Positions 8,131 to 17,832 of a stretch of DNA of 64,000 nt are shown here, in pieces. Position numbers and translations under genes: made by a program. The stretch lies in the NCBI GenBank assembly GCA_015660915.1, contig JACTTZ010000002.1, positions 124,001 to 188,000 on the forward strand. The letters run 5' to 3'. A model generated the notes under the pieces. That model made no database searches, was not told the origin of the DNA, and saw only the letters and a list, made by a program, of their open reading frames with translations. The stretch comes from Methanomicrobia archaeon (lineage in GTDB: Archaea > Halobacteriota > Bog-38 > Methanoflorentales > Methanoflorentaceae). Each line of letters opens with the position of its first letter. Within the stretch, counting starts at the first letter, position 1.

Positions 8131-8204
8131 GGGGTTGTAGGGTAGCCTGGATATCCTACGGCGTTCGGGACGCCGTAACCTGAGTTCGAATCTCAGCAAC
8201 CCCA
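8131..8204 (+). tRNA. tRNA-Pro (CGG anticodon)
   Basis: A 74-nt class I tRNA with acceptor GGGGTTG/CAACCCC and discriminator A, anticodon arm CGGCG-TTCGGGA-CGCCG giving CGG, and T arm CTGAG-TTCGAAT-CTCAG. No intron. It starts three bases after the rpoN stop, the second tRNA embedded in this operon. Confidence 0.95.
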
Positions 8205-8234
8205 TGCAGGGGCCCTTAGAAAGGAGGAGAGTCA

Positions 8235-8426
8235 TTGAAAGAAGTTGTTAAAAAACTTACTCGTTATGAAAGGGCCCGAATCGTCGGGGCGCGCGCTCTG
8301 CAGATTTCCATGGGCGCACCTACGTTAATAGAGTCCAACACAACAGATCCAATCGATATGGCGCTAGAGGAACTCAAGAAAGGGGTCATTCCGATAACGA
8401 TTAAGCGCCGAGGGACCCCCCGATGA
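8235..8426 (+). CDS. rpoK: DNA-directed RNA polymerase subunit K (Rpo6)
   Basis: Omega/RPB6-like subunit that wraps the polymerase clamp base. It shows [20 protein letters not shown], the conserved TRYE...RARQ-type motif, and the C-terminal [10 protein letters not shown]. At 63 residues it is standard. The TTG start is decided by AAGGAGGA at 8221-8228. It overlaps the enolase-like gene by four bases (ATGA). Confidence 0.95.
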   Translation: MKEVVKKLTRYERARIVGARALQISMGAPTLIESNTTDPIDMALEELKKGVIPITIKRRGTPR

Positions 8427-9511
8427 ACTCGATCGAAGCAGTATCAGTCAGCACGATACTCGATGTTAACGCGACAGACGCCGTAGAAGTGGAGATAGTC
8501 ACGACCAGCGGCTACGGTCAATGCTCATTCCCGGTCCCGAGCGAGGCAGTCAAAAAAGCACGAGAACAAGTTTCAGCGCTTGTCGGCAAAGACGTGAATC
8601 AGCAGGCAGAAATTGATGACTTGCTGCAAGATATTTTTTCATTGCCTAGCATGAGCATGGCGTTCTCAGTTGCTGTTGCTAATGCAGCAGCTGCTTCCCT
8701 AGGAATGCCGCTATATCGTTACTTAGGCGGCCTCTTTGCCAATTCTATGCCTTACCCTTTGATGAAGATCTTTGGCGCGGAGGTTGATTATTTCGCTATT
8801 CCAACAGGAGCGAGTTCATTTGCGAGTGCAATTGCTGCTTCAGTAAGCGTCTATCGTGAGTTTAACGCGCCAAAAACGACAAGAGACCCGGCTCAAGTTG
8901 ACATTCTTAGTCGGTTGACTATGATAGCAGAAGGAATCAGCCGCAGGTTTGGCTTCGACGTCAAGCTAGGTGTTGATTTCAAAGCCTCGAAAGAGGCACA
9001 AAATAGGCTTAGTCTCAACAAGCAAGGCCAAATGACGGCAAATGATCGACTGGAGCATATTTTTAGCCTCGCCAGCGAATACGGTCTCTACTACATTGAA
9101 GACCCATTCGACGAAGCAGAATCTGAATTTCAGCTTCAGTTGACCGATGAACTACGGGCGACATGCCTTATAGCGTCAGAGTCGAATCTCGACAAAGGCA
9201 TTACTGGCTCGCGCGTCGTCAAAGACGGAAGAGGGGCTAATTTGGCATTAATCACAGCTACAAGAACGGTCTCGAGCGTTTTCGAGCATTGCGCCAATGA
9301 GAGGGCTAAAGGGCACAGCTGCGCTGTGCTCACGGATAATTCGACGACCTGCGAAGCGTCACCTTCGCACATCGCTGTTGCTTTGTCCGCCCCTTTCATA
9401 AAGCTGAACGTTAGGGGCAGGCAGAGCACGGCAAAAACGAATGAACTTATACGTATAGAACAAGAACTATTTGACGGAAAAAACTATAAAATGGCAAATA
9501 AACCGATCTGA
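8423..9511 (+). CDS. Enolase-like protein lacking key catalytic residues
   Basis: Occupies the operon slot of archaeal enolase (between rpoK and uS2) and aligns over its whole length, but at 362 residues is about 50-60 shorter than real enolase. Conserved remnants are LPLYRYLGG-type helix (MPLYRYLGG, residue 95), D185, the IEDPF block at 225-229, and K327 near a [14 protein letters not shown] tail. Lost are the SGAST catalytic loop, the GDD metal site (SES at 252-254), the catalytic Lys of LLLKVNQIGT (T278) and the SHRSGET block (TDNSTTC at 304-310). I infer it is not a working enolase; glycolytic enolase should be elsewhere. It might be structural or regulatory. Confidence 0.8.
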   Translation: MNSIEAVSVSTILDVNATDAVEVEIVTTSGYGQCSFPVPSEAVKKAREQVSALVGKDVNQQAEIDDLLQDIFSLPSMSMAFSVAVANAAAASLGMPLYRYLGGLFANSMPYPLMKIFGAEVDYFAIPTGASSFASAIAASVSVYREFNAPKTTRDPAQVDILSRLTMIAEGISRRFGFDVKLGVDFKASKEAQNRLSLNKQGQMTANDRLEHIFSLASEYGLYYIEDPFDEAESEFQLQLTDELRATCLIASESNLDKGITGSRVVKDGRGANLALITATRTVSSVFEHCANERAKGHSCAVLTDNSTTCEASPSHIAVALSAPFIKLNVRGRQSTAKTNELIRIEQELFDGKNYKMANKPI

Positions 9512-9525
9512 TAAAAGGTGGACCG

Positions 9526-10122
9526 ATGGAAGAAACCACGGAATACGAATCACTCATACCTGTGGACGAGTACCTAGCTGCCGGTGTCCACATAGGTACT
9601 CAGCAAAAAACGGAAGACATGAAGCGTTTTGTTTATCGCGTTCGAGCAGACGGGCTTTATGTGCTCGATGTGAAGGCTACAGATGACCGCATAAAAACTG
9701 CGGCTAAATTTCTTAGCAACTTCGACCCGGCACGCATATTGGTAGTTTCGGCACGGCAATACGGTCAATTCCCGGCAACTATGTTTGCTAAAGTGATAGG
9801 AGCAAAATCGCTCGTGGGACGCTTTATTCCGGGCACGCTTACAAATCCTGAGTATCGGGACTTTACAGAGCCAGACGTAGTGGTTGTCACAGACCCGATC
9901 GGAGATTCACAGGCAGTTAAGGAAGCCGTTGATGTCGGAGTCCCCGTAGTCGCTATGTGCGACACAAATAACATGACAATGCATATTGACGTCGTCATTC
10001 CGACGAACAACAAAGGGCGTAAAGCCTTAGCGCTCATCTATTGGCTCCTTGCCCAGGAGATTTCCAAGCTTCGCGGCCAACAGATGGATTACGCAGTTAC
10101 CGATTTCGAAATCGAAATCTAA
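9526..10122 (+). CDS. rps2: Ribosomal protein uS2
   Basis: Small-subunit protein of the body/head junction. Archaeal blocks are [30 protein letters not shown]-like [31 protein letters not shown], and [16 protein letters not shown]. At 198 residues it is full length. It begins 15 bases after the enolase-like gene with an AGGTGG site. Confidence 0.97.
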   Translation: MEETTEYESLIPVDEYLAAGVHIGTQQKTEDMKRFVYRVRADGLYVLDVKATDDRIKTAAKFLSNFDPARILVVSARQYGQFPATMFAKVIGAKSLVGRFIPGTLTNPEYRDFTEPDVVVVTDPIGDSQAVKEAVDVGVPVVAMCDTNNMTMHIDVVIPTNNKGRKALALIYWLLAQEISKLRGQQMDYAVTDFEIEI

Positions 10123-10132
10123 GAGATCAGTA

Positions 10133-10891
10133 ATGAGGAAGCCTGCAAAAGCAGGGTCGTGGTATCCCAGTGACCCTCGAGCACTGGAAGAACTCCTGCA
10201 CGATTTCATTCAAAAGCCACAACCGCGTAAAATCAACAGTGCGGTGGTTCCTCACGCTGGCTACGCTTGTTCGGGTTCAACCGCAGGAAAGGTCTTCTCA
10301 ATAATTCCTCAGGCGGACACATATATTATCATAGGGCCTAACCACCATCACCCTATTGTCTCTGTATCGAACGAACCGTGGCTTACTCCCCTCGGAAAAG
10401 TCAACGTTGATTCTGGTGTCATTGAGGCACTTCATATCGACGTAGCCAATGAGGCAAACAAAGAGGATAATTCTATAGAGCTGCAACTGCCATTCCTTCA
10501 ATTCCTGTTCGATGACTTTGAAATCGTCCCAATTACTATGGGGGTTCAAGGACCCGAATCGATCCAGCGAGTTTTTGATGCAGTGCGAAGGGCCGCAGAC
10601 GAAAACACCGTGATGATTGCCTCGAGCGATTTTACACATTACGAGCCAGAGTTGGCCGCTAGGACTGTTGATAAATGGGTAATAGAGCCCATTTTAGGGC
10701 TGAACACGCAAGAGTTTCTCTCACGGTCTCGCTCAACTTCTGTATGCGGCTTCGGGCCGATAGCTGTCGCTATTGAGTTCGCCAAGCACAAGGGCGGCGA
10801 GCGAGGAGAACTTGTCGATTATTCAACCAGTGCGGACACGTGCGGCAACTCAGCTGCGGTGGTCGGATATGCAGGGATAGTTATGGCGTGA
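10133..10891 (+). CDS. MEMO1 family protein
   Basis: Member of the MEMO/AmmeMemoRadiSam family, a fold related to class III extradiol dioxygenases. Visible are MRKPAKAGSWYPSDP at the N-terminus, VVPHAGYACSGSTAG, IIGPNHHH, SSDFTHYEP and SADTCGNSAAVVGYA near the end, which include the conserved His residues and Cys. It normally sits between uS2 and mevalonate kinase in methanogens, as here, but its biochemical role is not settled. ATG at 10133 follows uS2 by ten bases; the longer upstream frame lies within uS2. Confidence 0.92.
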   Translation: MRKPAKAGSWYPSDPRALEELLHDFIQKPQPRKINSAVVPHAGYACSGSTAGKVFSIIPQADTYIIIGPNHHHPIVSVSNEPWLTPLGKVNVDSGVIEALHIDVANEANKEDNSIELQLPFLQFLFDDFEIVPITMGVQGPESIQRVFDAVRRAADENTVMIASSDFTHYEPELAARTVDKWVIEPILGLNTQEFLSRSRSTSVCGFGPIAVAIEFAKHKGGERGELVDYSTSADTCGNSAAVVGYAGIVMA

Positions 10892-10935
10892 CGCTCGAGA
10901 CAAGCTTCATAGACACGTTTACAAAAAACCTATAG

Positions 10936-11856
10936 ATGATAACCTGTTCGGCGCCCGGTAAGGTCTATCTGTTCGGAGAGCACGCTGTTGTCTACGGAGA
11001 GCCGGCAATAGCTTGCGCGATAAACCGGCGAATAAGCACCTCAATAGAGCTCGTGTCTTCGGGAAAAACAAGAGTAGATGCGATGGGCAAGCGCCTGAAC
11101 TGCAATAGTGAAGAGTTCAAGTACGCCTGCTGCGCTGTTCAAACTGTAAAACGACTGTTCGAAACAGACTTTGGCGCAGAAATAACGATAAGATCGCAAC
11201 TGCCGTCACGTCAAGGGTTGGGTTCCTCAGCAGCCGTAACTGTCTCTACGATAAAAGCGCTTGCTGAATGTCTCGGTATAGAATTGGAAAATGAAGCAGT
11301 AGCGAAGATAGGACATCAGGTAGAGACCGCTGTTCAGGGGAGAGCCAGTCCTGCTGATACTTTTGTCTCTTCAACCGGCGGCGTAGTCTTTATAGAGCAG
11401 ACAACAACTTCCCATCTGTCACCGCTCAACATCCCAATCATAATCGGCGCAACCGGCATTGAAAGATCAACCAGCGACGTCATCGCGTCGGTAGCAAGAA
11501 TGAAACAGAAGTACCCCTCTTTGGTCACGGACATCTTGTCTTCAATGGGCGACGTAACCCGCTTGGGAAAACAGAAGCTCGCTGATGAAGACTTTGTCGG
11601 CTTGGGTGAGCTGATGAACATTAATCAAGGACTGCTCGAGTCAATCGGAGTGAGTGACGACGCACTGAGCAGACTCGTATACGCAGCGAGAACCGCAGGA
11701 GCACTCGGAGCCAAAATCACAGGCGCCGGCCGCGGAGGCTGCGTGCTAGCACTTGCGCAAGATGGAAACGTTAAGAAGGTCTCGCAAGCTATCGTAATGC
11801 AAGATGCCCAAGTGCTAAACGCGGCGTTCTCTAATTTGGGTCTGCAGACAGAGTGA
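10936..11856 (+). CDS. mvk: Mevalonate kinase
   Basis: GHMP-family kinase phosphorylating (R)-mevalonate for archaeal isoprenoid lipids. It shows the N-terminal SAPGKVYLFGEHAVVYGEPA, the ATP loop LPSRQGLGSSAAVTVS (about residue 89), SPADTFVSSTGG and the C-terminal AKITGAGRGGCVLAL. Its 306 residues match the archaeal enzyme. It opens the isoprenoid segment of the operon, 44 bases after MEMO. Confidence 0.96.
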   Translation: MITCSAPGKVYLFGEHAVVYGEPAIACAINRRISTSIELVSSGKTRVDAMGKRLNCNSEEFKYACCAVQTVKRLFETDFGAEITIRSQLPSRQGLGSSAAVTVSTIKALAECLGIELENEAVAKIGHQVETAVQGRASPADTFVSSTGGVVFIEQTTTSHLSPLNIPIIIGATGIERSTSDVIASVARMKQKYPSLVTDILSSMGDVTRLGKQKLADEDFVGLGELMNINQGLLESIGVSDDALSRLVYAARTAGALGAKITGAGRGGCVLALAQDGNVKKVSQAIVMQDAQVLNAAFSNLGLQTE

Positions 11857-11873
11857 AAAAGGCGTGATTCGAT

Positions 11874-12629
11874 GTGATTCTCCTTAAAATCGGTGGCTCC
11901 GTCTTGACGGATAAAGCGCGGGCAAGCACTGTGCGAAAAGATAAATTGCGCATGGTCGCTAGACAGATAGCCGACGCGAAGAGATCTAGTCTCGTGCTTG
12001 TCCACGGCGCTGGCTCCTTCGGACACCCGCAAGCAGCGACGTACTTGTCTAAAGGCCTCAGCGCAAGTGGCCTGTGGAAGACCCATCGGGCGGTATGCTC
12101 GTTGAACACCAAGTTTCTAAATGAACTACACTCTCAAAGCGTGCCTGCGCTGCCAATTCACCCACTAGATAGCGTCGCGCTTGATGCTGGCAGAATCGTA
12201 CATTTCGACACGACTGCATTAGACCTAATGCTCGAAAATAATATCATTCCGGTGCTTCACGGTGACATCGTTATGGATAGCGCCGACGGTTTCAACATCT
12301 TATCAGGTGATCAAATAATAGGATTTCTCGCGCGAAGGATGCGACCTGAAAAGATAGGTATGGGTACGGACGTTGACGGAATCATGTACAAAGGCGGTAA
12401 AATCGGCCATCTCAACGCTAGCGAGTTTGAAAAATACCGCAAGGAAATCGTCGGTTCAAGCGTCATAGACGTCACTGGAGGGATGCTACGCAAAGTCTCA
12501 GAACTTTTGGATATCGCTAAGTCAGGCATTCAGTCTGAAATATTCAACGCTACTCGTGATGGCAACGTCGCTAAGTTCTTGATGTCGCATCAAGAGGTAG
12601 GAACGACTATATCCATGGGAGCAAAATGA
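11874..12629 (+). CDS. ipk: Isopentenyl phosphate kinase
   Basis: Amino-acid-kinase-fold enzyme that makes isopentenyl diphosphate from isopentenyl phosphate in the archaeal mevalonate route. Evidence: LLKIGGSVLTDKA at the N-terminus, VHGAGSFGHP near residue 43 containing the diagnostic substrate His, VLHGDIVMD, and GTDVDGIMY. The GTG start follows mvk by 17 bases, and the end overlaps fni by four bases. Confidence 0.95.
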   Translation: MILLKIGGSVLTDKARASTVRKDKLRMVARQIADAKRSSLVLVHGAGSFGHPQAATYLSKGLSASGLWKTHRAVCSLNTKFLNELHSQSVPALPIHPLDSVALDAGRIVHFDTTALDLMLENNIIPVLHGDIVMDSADGFNILSGDQIIGFLARRMRPEKIGMGTDVDGIMYKGGKIGHLNASEFEKYRKEIVGSSVIDVTGGMLRKVSELLDIAKSGIQSEIFNATRDGNVAKFLMSHQEVGTTISMGAK

Positions 12630-13690
12630 CCACGAACAGAAAAATCGAGCACCTTATGGTCTGTGCTGCTGAAGACGTAGAATCGGGAAAAACAGGCCTC
12701 GAAGATGTCAGATTTGTCCACAACGCGGTTCCGGAAATAGCGAAGTCAAAAATCGATGTAACTGCTGAATTCCTGGGGAGGCGCTTCACAACCCCCATCT
12801 TTATAGCAGGAATGACAGGTGGACATGGGAAAACTACTGCTGTGAACGCTGCACTGTCAGAGGCGGCAGAACAACTCGGAATTGGCATTGGCGTAGGGAG
12901 CCAGCGTGCAGCAATTGAACATCCTGAACAAGTCGAATCATTTAGCATAGTCAGGGAGCGCGCTCCTACTGCCTTTGTCGTAGCCAACATCGGCGCTACT
13001 CAAGTCAAAAAGTATGACCTTGAGATTATCGAACGCGTAATCGAAATGGTAGACGCGGACGCACTGGCAATTCATCTAAATTTCTTGCAGGAAGCTGTAC
13101 AACCCGAGGGCAATCCTAACGCAGAAGGATGCCTCGACGCTATGAAATCACTAAGCGGATCTCTACGGGTGCCGATTATCGCCAAAGAGACTGGCGCTGG
13201 CATTTCAAGAGAGGCGGCAGCTGAATTAAAAAAGGTCGGAGCATCCGCCATTGATGTGGGTGGAGCTGGAGGCACAAGCTGGGCTCGAGTTGAGACTTAC
13301 CGTGCACAGAAAGACCCCCTGCTCACCAGATTGGGGTGGCTATATAGCAGCTGGGGGATACCTACTGCGATATCGATTTTAGAGTCCTTGGTCTTGCCCG
13401 TTATCGGAACGGGAGGAATTCGGCATGGCCTTCATGTGGCCAAGTCAATTGCCCTTGGAGCGTCATTGTGCGGGATAGGGTTGCCACTACTGAAACTCGC
13501 ATTTAAAGGCCCAAAATACGTAATAAACGAGATCACAGCGATAACTGAAGAACTGAAAGTCGCAATGTTACTGACGGGATGTGCGACACTCGCTGACTTA
13601 AAAAGATGCCCGCTCATAATCACTGGCGAAACCAAAGAAATGTTACAGCAACGTGGATTTGATCTAACAGATTTTCAGGCAAGGAGGTAG
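12626..13690 (+). CDS. fni: Type 2 isopentenyl-diphosphate delta-isomerase
   Basis: FMN- and NAD(P)H-dependent isomerase converting IPP to DMAPP. TIM-barrel motifs are TPIFIAGMTGGHGKT, GIGVGSQRAAIEHP, HLNFLQEAVQPEGN (active-site Gln region), VIAKETGAGIS, DVGGAGGTSWARVE and GTGGIRHG. At 354 residues it is full length. It starts within ipk (ATGA overlap), so the two are translationally coupled. Confidence 0.96.
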   Translation: MTTNRKIEHLMVCAAEDVESGKTGLEDVRFVHNAVPEIAKSKIDVTAEFLGRRFTTPIFIAGMTGGHGKTTAVNAALSEAAEQLGIGIGVGSQRAAIEHPEQVESFSIVRERAPTAFVVANIGATQVKKYDLEIIERVIEMVDADALAIHLNFLQEAVQPEGNPNAEGCLDAMKSLSGSLRVPIIAKETGAGISREAAAELKKVGASAIDVGGAGGTSWARVETYRAQKDPLLTRLGWLYSSWGIPTAISILESLVLPVIGTGGIRHGLHVAKSIALGASLCGIGLPLLKLAFKGPKYVINEITAITEELKVAMLLTGCATLADLKRCPLIITGETKEMLQQRGFDLTDFQARR

Positions 13691-13694
13691 CATT

Positions 13695-15035
13695 GTGCAG
13701 GTAGAAGTTAACGCAATTGGCGGCTACGAAGAAGTCGGGCGCAATATGACTGCCATTCGGGTGAATAAAGACATAGTCGTCATAGACATGGGGCTCAGGC
13801 TCGATAGGATTGCAATTCACGAGGACGCAGAAATAGAGAAGATGCATCCTATTGATTTAATCAAGATGGGAGCGATACCAAATGACGCGCCGCTAAGTCA
13901 ATCTAAGAGGGCTGTAAAGGCGATAATCTGCACGCATGGACATCTTGATCATATAGGCGCAGTTCCTAAGCTCGCACACAGGTATGACGCCCCTATAATC
14001 GCCACACCGTTTACCGCTGAGCTGATCGCACAACAGATCCAGGCCGAGAAGAAGTTCGGCGGCGAGAATCCCCTTTATACGCTTGAAGCGGGACAAGTGT
14101 ATCAAATAACTCCTGACATAGCAGTTGAATTCGTAAGAGCAACGCACAGCATACCCGATCCAATATTTGCCGTGCTACATACGCCGGCCGGCGCTCTCAT
14201 CTATGCGAACGACTTCAAACTCGATCGCACTCCTGTGATTGGCAAACCCCCCGACTTTAATCGCATTAAGAGTCTGGGAAAAGAAGGAGTGCTCGCTTTG
14301 ATCGTAGAAAGCACTCGCGTCAAAGAGGCCGGCAAGACTCCGTCGGAACAGATTGCAAAAGACCTCGTCCGCGACGTACTGCTTGGAACTGAAGAAGAAG
14401 ACAAAGGGGTGCTTGTCACGACGTTTTCGTCACATATCGCCCGCGTAAAAACGATCTTCGAAGCGGCTCAAGAGATGGACCGACGCCCACTGATCCTCGG
14501 CCGCTCTATGGAGCGATATCTAAGAACAGCTGAAAGGATGGGATATGTAGAGCTTCCAGATGACATTGGTGTGTACGGAAATAGGAGATCGGTAGATAAA
14601 ATATTGAGGAGAGTGATGCAGGAAGGCAAAGACAAATACCTTCCAATAGTCACAGGTCATCAAGGAGAGCCCGAAGCTCTGCTAACAAGGGTTGCAAGCG
14701 AGCTGACGCCCTATCAAGTTACGCCTGGTGACAAGATAGTGTTTTCTGCTGAAGTGATCCCGACCCCTATCAATGCGGCCAACCGGTATTCGCTCGAAAC
14801 AAAGCTTAAAATGCGTGGTTCGCGGCTTTATACCAACGTCCACGTCTCAGGCCACGCAGCCCGCGAAGATCACTGGGAGCTCATCAATATGCTCAAACCA
14901 AGTCACATCTTTCCAACACATGGAGATCTCACGATGACGAGCTCCTACGTAGAACTTGCGGAAGAAGCGGGTTACAGCCTGAGGGACAATATTCACCTTT
15001 TAAGAAACGGCCAGAACATTTCGATAAGACCTTAA
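13695..15035 (+). CDS. rnj: Archaeal RNase J (beta-CASP ribonuclease)
   Basis: Metallo-beta-lactamase/beta-CASP 5'-3' exoribonuclease of mRNA decay. The N-terminus reads IGGYEEVGRNMTAIRV, the metal motif THGHLDHIGAVPKL, then HSIPDP, YANDFKLDRTP, the beta-CASP segment with VTTFSSHIARVK, VTGHQGEPEALLTR, HVSGHA and FPTHGD. At 446 residues it matches archaeal RNase J. The GTG start is fixed by AAGGAGGT at 13681-13688. Its location in the mevalonate cluster is conserved in methanogens. Confidence 0.93.
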   Translation: MQVEVNAIGGYEEVGRNMTAIRVNKDIVVIDMGLRLDRIAIHEDAEIEKMHPIDLIKMGAIPNDAPLSQSKRAVKAIICTHGHLDHIGAVPKLAHRYDAPIIATPFTAELIAQQIQAEKKFGGENPLYTLEAGQVYQITPDIAVEFVRATHSIPDPIFAVLHTPAGALIYANDFKLDRTPVIGKPPDFNRIKSLGKEGVLALIVESTRVKEAGKTPSEQIAKDLVRDVLLGTEEEDKGVLVTTFSSHIARVKTIFEAAQEMDRRPLILGRSMERYLRTAERMGYVELPDDIGVYGNRRSVDKILRRVMQEGKDKYLPIVTGHQGEPEALLTRVASELTPYQVTPGDKIVFSAEVIPTPINAANRYSLETKLKMRGSRLYTNVHVSGHAAREDHWELINMLKPSHIFPTHGDLTMTSSYVELAEEAGYSLRDNIHLLRNGQNISIRP

Positions 15036-15101
15036 CACGAAACCACCCATAGAGCGCATATCATTAGCGAAATCGTAGCGCTTTCACGGAGATACCAGAA
15101 A

Positions 15102-16070
15102 ATGAGCAGTTTAAGCCACAACTTCGACAAAAGAAAGAACCTAATCGACAAGGCGCTAAACGACTTTGTCCGGGTAGTTTTTCCTGAAGAACTGTATAGA
15201 GCGGCTAGGCATCTCATTGAAGCAGGCGGAAAAAGGCTGCGTCCTTCTATTTTGCTGTTGGGTGCCCAAATGGTGCAACCGGACATCGCTATAGATGCGA
15301 TACTTCCAGCTGCGGTCTCCGTGGAGCTCATCCACAATTTTACGTTGATTCACGACGATATTATGGATGCTGATGCGACGAGACGCTCCATAGAGACTGT
15401 GCACACGAAGTGGGGCGTGTCAGAAGGCATATTGGCGGGCGACGTGTTGTACGCCAAAGCCTTCGAAGTACTCTCTTACACCAGAAAAGAACCCGAAGAT
15501 GTAATAAAATGTCTTCGGCTTCTCTCTAAGGCATGTTCACATATCTGCGAAGGACAATGGCTCGACATTACGTTCGAGAATAATAAGAACGTATCGGAGG
15601 CAGATTACCTCGATATGGTCCAAAAAAAGACAGCTGTGCTCTATGCAGCTAGTCTAGCGATGGGGGGCATACTGGGAGCCGGCACTGAGGACGAAGTGAA
15701 CGCCTTGTGGGACTTTGGGATAGCAATGGGCATAGGTTTTCAGATCCGCGATGATGTGCTTGACCTGATTACGCCGTACGAAGTGCTCGGAAAAGACAGA
15801 GCGAGCGACCTCATCGAGGGCAAGATGACGCTCATTATGATACACGCGCTAAAACAGGGAATAATGCTTGGCCCATCTAAACTTACGGCAGAAGATGAAA
15901 TCGACCAAGCGATTGAAGCTTTGCAGAAGGCTGGCTCGATCGAGTACGCTATGGAAAAAGCGAGAGAGCTTCTACAAGTCGGCAAGGCGCGACTCTCGGT
16001 CATAGCCGATTCAGAGGTAAAATCTGAGCTGCTCACACTCGCGGACTATATGATTTCTAGAGTTTATTGA
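15102..16070 (+). CDS. idsA: Geranylgeranyl/farnesyl diphosphate synthase
   Basis: Trans-prenyltransferase making the C15/C20 chains of archaeal ether lipids. First Asp-rich motif LIHDDIMDAD (near residue 85) and second QIRDDVLDL (near 219) are intact, with GGKRLRPSILLL before them. The residue five before the first Asp is Phe, the pattern that limits chain length to about C20 in archaeal type enzymes. At 322 residues it is standard. It follows RNase J by 66 bases. Confidence 0.94.
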   Translation: MSSLSHNFDKRKNLIDKALNDFVRVVFPEELYRAARHLIEAGGKRLRPSILLLGAQMVQPDIAIDAILPAAVSVELIHNFTLIHDDIMDADATRRSIETVHTKWGVSEGILAGDVLYAKAFEVLSYTRKEPEDVIKCLRLLSKACSHICEGQWLDITFENNKNVSEADYLDMVQKKTAVLYAASLAMGGILGAGTEDEVNALWDFGIAMGIGFQIRDDVLDLITPYEVLGKDRASDLIEGKMTLIMIHALKQGIMLGPSKLTAEDEIDQAIEALQKAGSIEYAMEKARELLQVGKARLSVIADSEVKSELLTLADYMISRVY

Positions 16071-16093
16071 CCGTGCTTAGTCGAGGCGATTGA

Positions 16094-17782
16094 GTGGACC
16101 CTCAGGTGTTAAGCACCGAGATTAAGAAACGTGCGCTCCAAAATGCCATCCGACACGGAGGCAAGGCAGAGCGACGCGCCGTCATCTCGAAGCTCATTGG
16201 CGATTATCGCGAACTTAGAGAGCAAGCTTCGGAGATATCAGGCTCGATGGAGAACATCGTTGCTGAAGTCAACGCGCTGACGCTCGATAAACAGAGAGAG
16301 TTGCTCGAAGAAATAGCCCCAGAACTGCAGCATCCCGAGGCAAAGCAGCAGGGAAAAAAGACGTATCTTCCGGAGTTGCCGCACCACGAACGTGTAATCA
16401 TGCGATTCGCTCCCAACCCCAACGGGCCTGCTACCCTCGGCAGCGCACGCGGAATTGTCGTAAATTCTGAATACTCTAGGAGGTATGGCGGTTCATTTAT
16501 TTTGCGTTTTGACGACACAGACCCTCAAACGAAGCGGCCAATGCTTGAGGCTTATGCGTGGTACCTCGAGGACTGCGAATGGCTTGGAGCGACCCCAAAC
16601 GTCGTGGTGAACGCTTCCGACCGAATGGAAGTATATTACCAGTACGCTGAAAAACTCATCGCACAGGGAGCGGCCTACGTTTGCACTTGCTCCCAACAGC
16701 AGTTTAAAATGCTTAAAGAAGCAGGATTAGCGTGTCCTGATCGCGACAATGCCCCTCACGAGAATATGACTAGTTGGAAAAAAATGCTAAATGGGCGCTA
16801 TAGCGAAAAAGAAGCTGTTTTGCGAATTAAAACCGATGTAACTCATAAAAATCCGGCTTTGCGGGACTGGATAGGTTTCCGGATTGTCGATCTGATGCAC
16901 CCCAGAGGGCTTGCATTTCGAGTGTGGCCTATGCTCGATTTCGAATCTGCCATAGAAGACCACGAGCTCGGGGTCACGCATATAATTAGGGGAAAAGATC
17001 TGCGTGATAGTGAAAAAAGGCAGAAGTTCCTATACGACCATTTAGGGTGGACGTACCCATTCACCTTGCATTGGGGGAGGATTAGCGTCCACGAGTTCGG
17101 CAAGTTCTCAACAAGTGCGCTGAGAAAGCAGATTAACGAGGGACTTTATCGCGGATGGGACGATCCTAGACTCCCTACACTAAGAGCATTGCGACGGCGA
17201 GGTTTTGCTCCAGAAGCGATCAAGCTGTTTATTTTGAAACTTGGCGTCAACGAATCGGACATTAGCGTCAGCCTAGAGAACCTCTATGCCGAGAACAGAA
17301 AACTCGCTGATCCCGTTGCTAACCGGTATTTCTTTGTGCGAGACCCGGTCAATATGCATATAGCCAAAAGCAAGCCCACCGTAGCGCACGCGCCGCTGCA
17401 TCCGTCGTCTTCTAGTTTGTTCAGAGAGATTCCCGTCGAAGCAGACGTTTACATAAGTGCCCAAGACGCCACCTTTTCCCTAGGCGATTTGGTACGACTG
17501 AAGGATCTTTATAACGTTCGAATTGTGAACAAGGAGCCGCTAGAGGCAGAATACGCTGGCCAAGAAATCGTGAAAGGCACGAGAATCATTCACTGGGCCC
17601 CGCCTCAAGGACCGCTGGTTGAGGTTCTCACGCCTAGTGGAGTTGATATTGGGGTTGGCGAAGCTGGGATCGCAGTCGAACTGGACAAGGTTGTGCAATT
17701 TGAACGCTACGGATTTGTTAGAGTAGACCAGGTGGAACAAAACGGACGAACAAGAATAATTTGCTATCTCACCCATAAGTAG
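16094..17782 (+). CDS. gltX: Glutamyl-tRNA synthetase, archaeal type
   Basis: Class I synthetase, probably non-discriminating, as most archaea make Gln-tRNA through GatDE. It has an archaeal N-terminal helical extension of about 100 residues, the ATP motif RFAPNPNGPATLGSARG (HIGH-like), FILRFDDTDP, HIIRGKDLRDSEKRQ, and KFSTSALRK in the KMSKS position (here FSTSALRK). A beta-rich anticodon-binding domain follows. At 562 residues it matches archaeal GluRS. It ends the plus-strand operon and faces DUF2070 tail to tail. Confidence 0.95.
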   Translation: MDPQVLSTEIKKRALQNAIRHGGKAERRAVISKLIGDYRELREQASEISGSMENIVAEVNALTLDKQRELLEEIAPELQHPEAKQQGKKTYLPELPHHERVIMRFAPNPNGPATLGSARGIVVNSEYSRRYGGSFILRFDDTDPQTKRPMLEAYAWYLEDCEWLGATPNVVVNASDRMEVYYQYAEKLIAQGAAYVCTCSQQQFKMLKEAGLACPDRDNAPHENMTSWKKMLNGRYSEKEAVLRIKTDVTHKNPALRDWIGFRIVDLMHPRGLAFRVWPMLDFESAIEDHELGVTHIIRGKDLRDSEKRQKFLYDHLGWTYPFTLHWGRISVHEFGKFSTSALRKQINEGLYRGWDDPRLPTLRALRRRGFAPEAIKLFILKLGVNESDISVSLENLYAENRKLADPVANRYFFVRDPVNMHIAKSKPTVAHAPLHPSSSSLFREIPVEADVYISAQDATFSLGDLVRLKDLYNVRIVNKEPLEAEYAGQEIVKGTRIIHWAPPQGPLVEVLTPSGVDIGVGEAGIAVELDKVVQFERYGFVRVDQVEQNGRTRIICYLTHK

Positions 17783-17832
17783 TGTTTGCCTGTTTCAGGT
17801 TTCTCACTGCACGGCGAACACGCACCGTGTAT

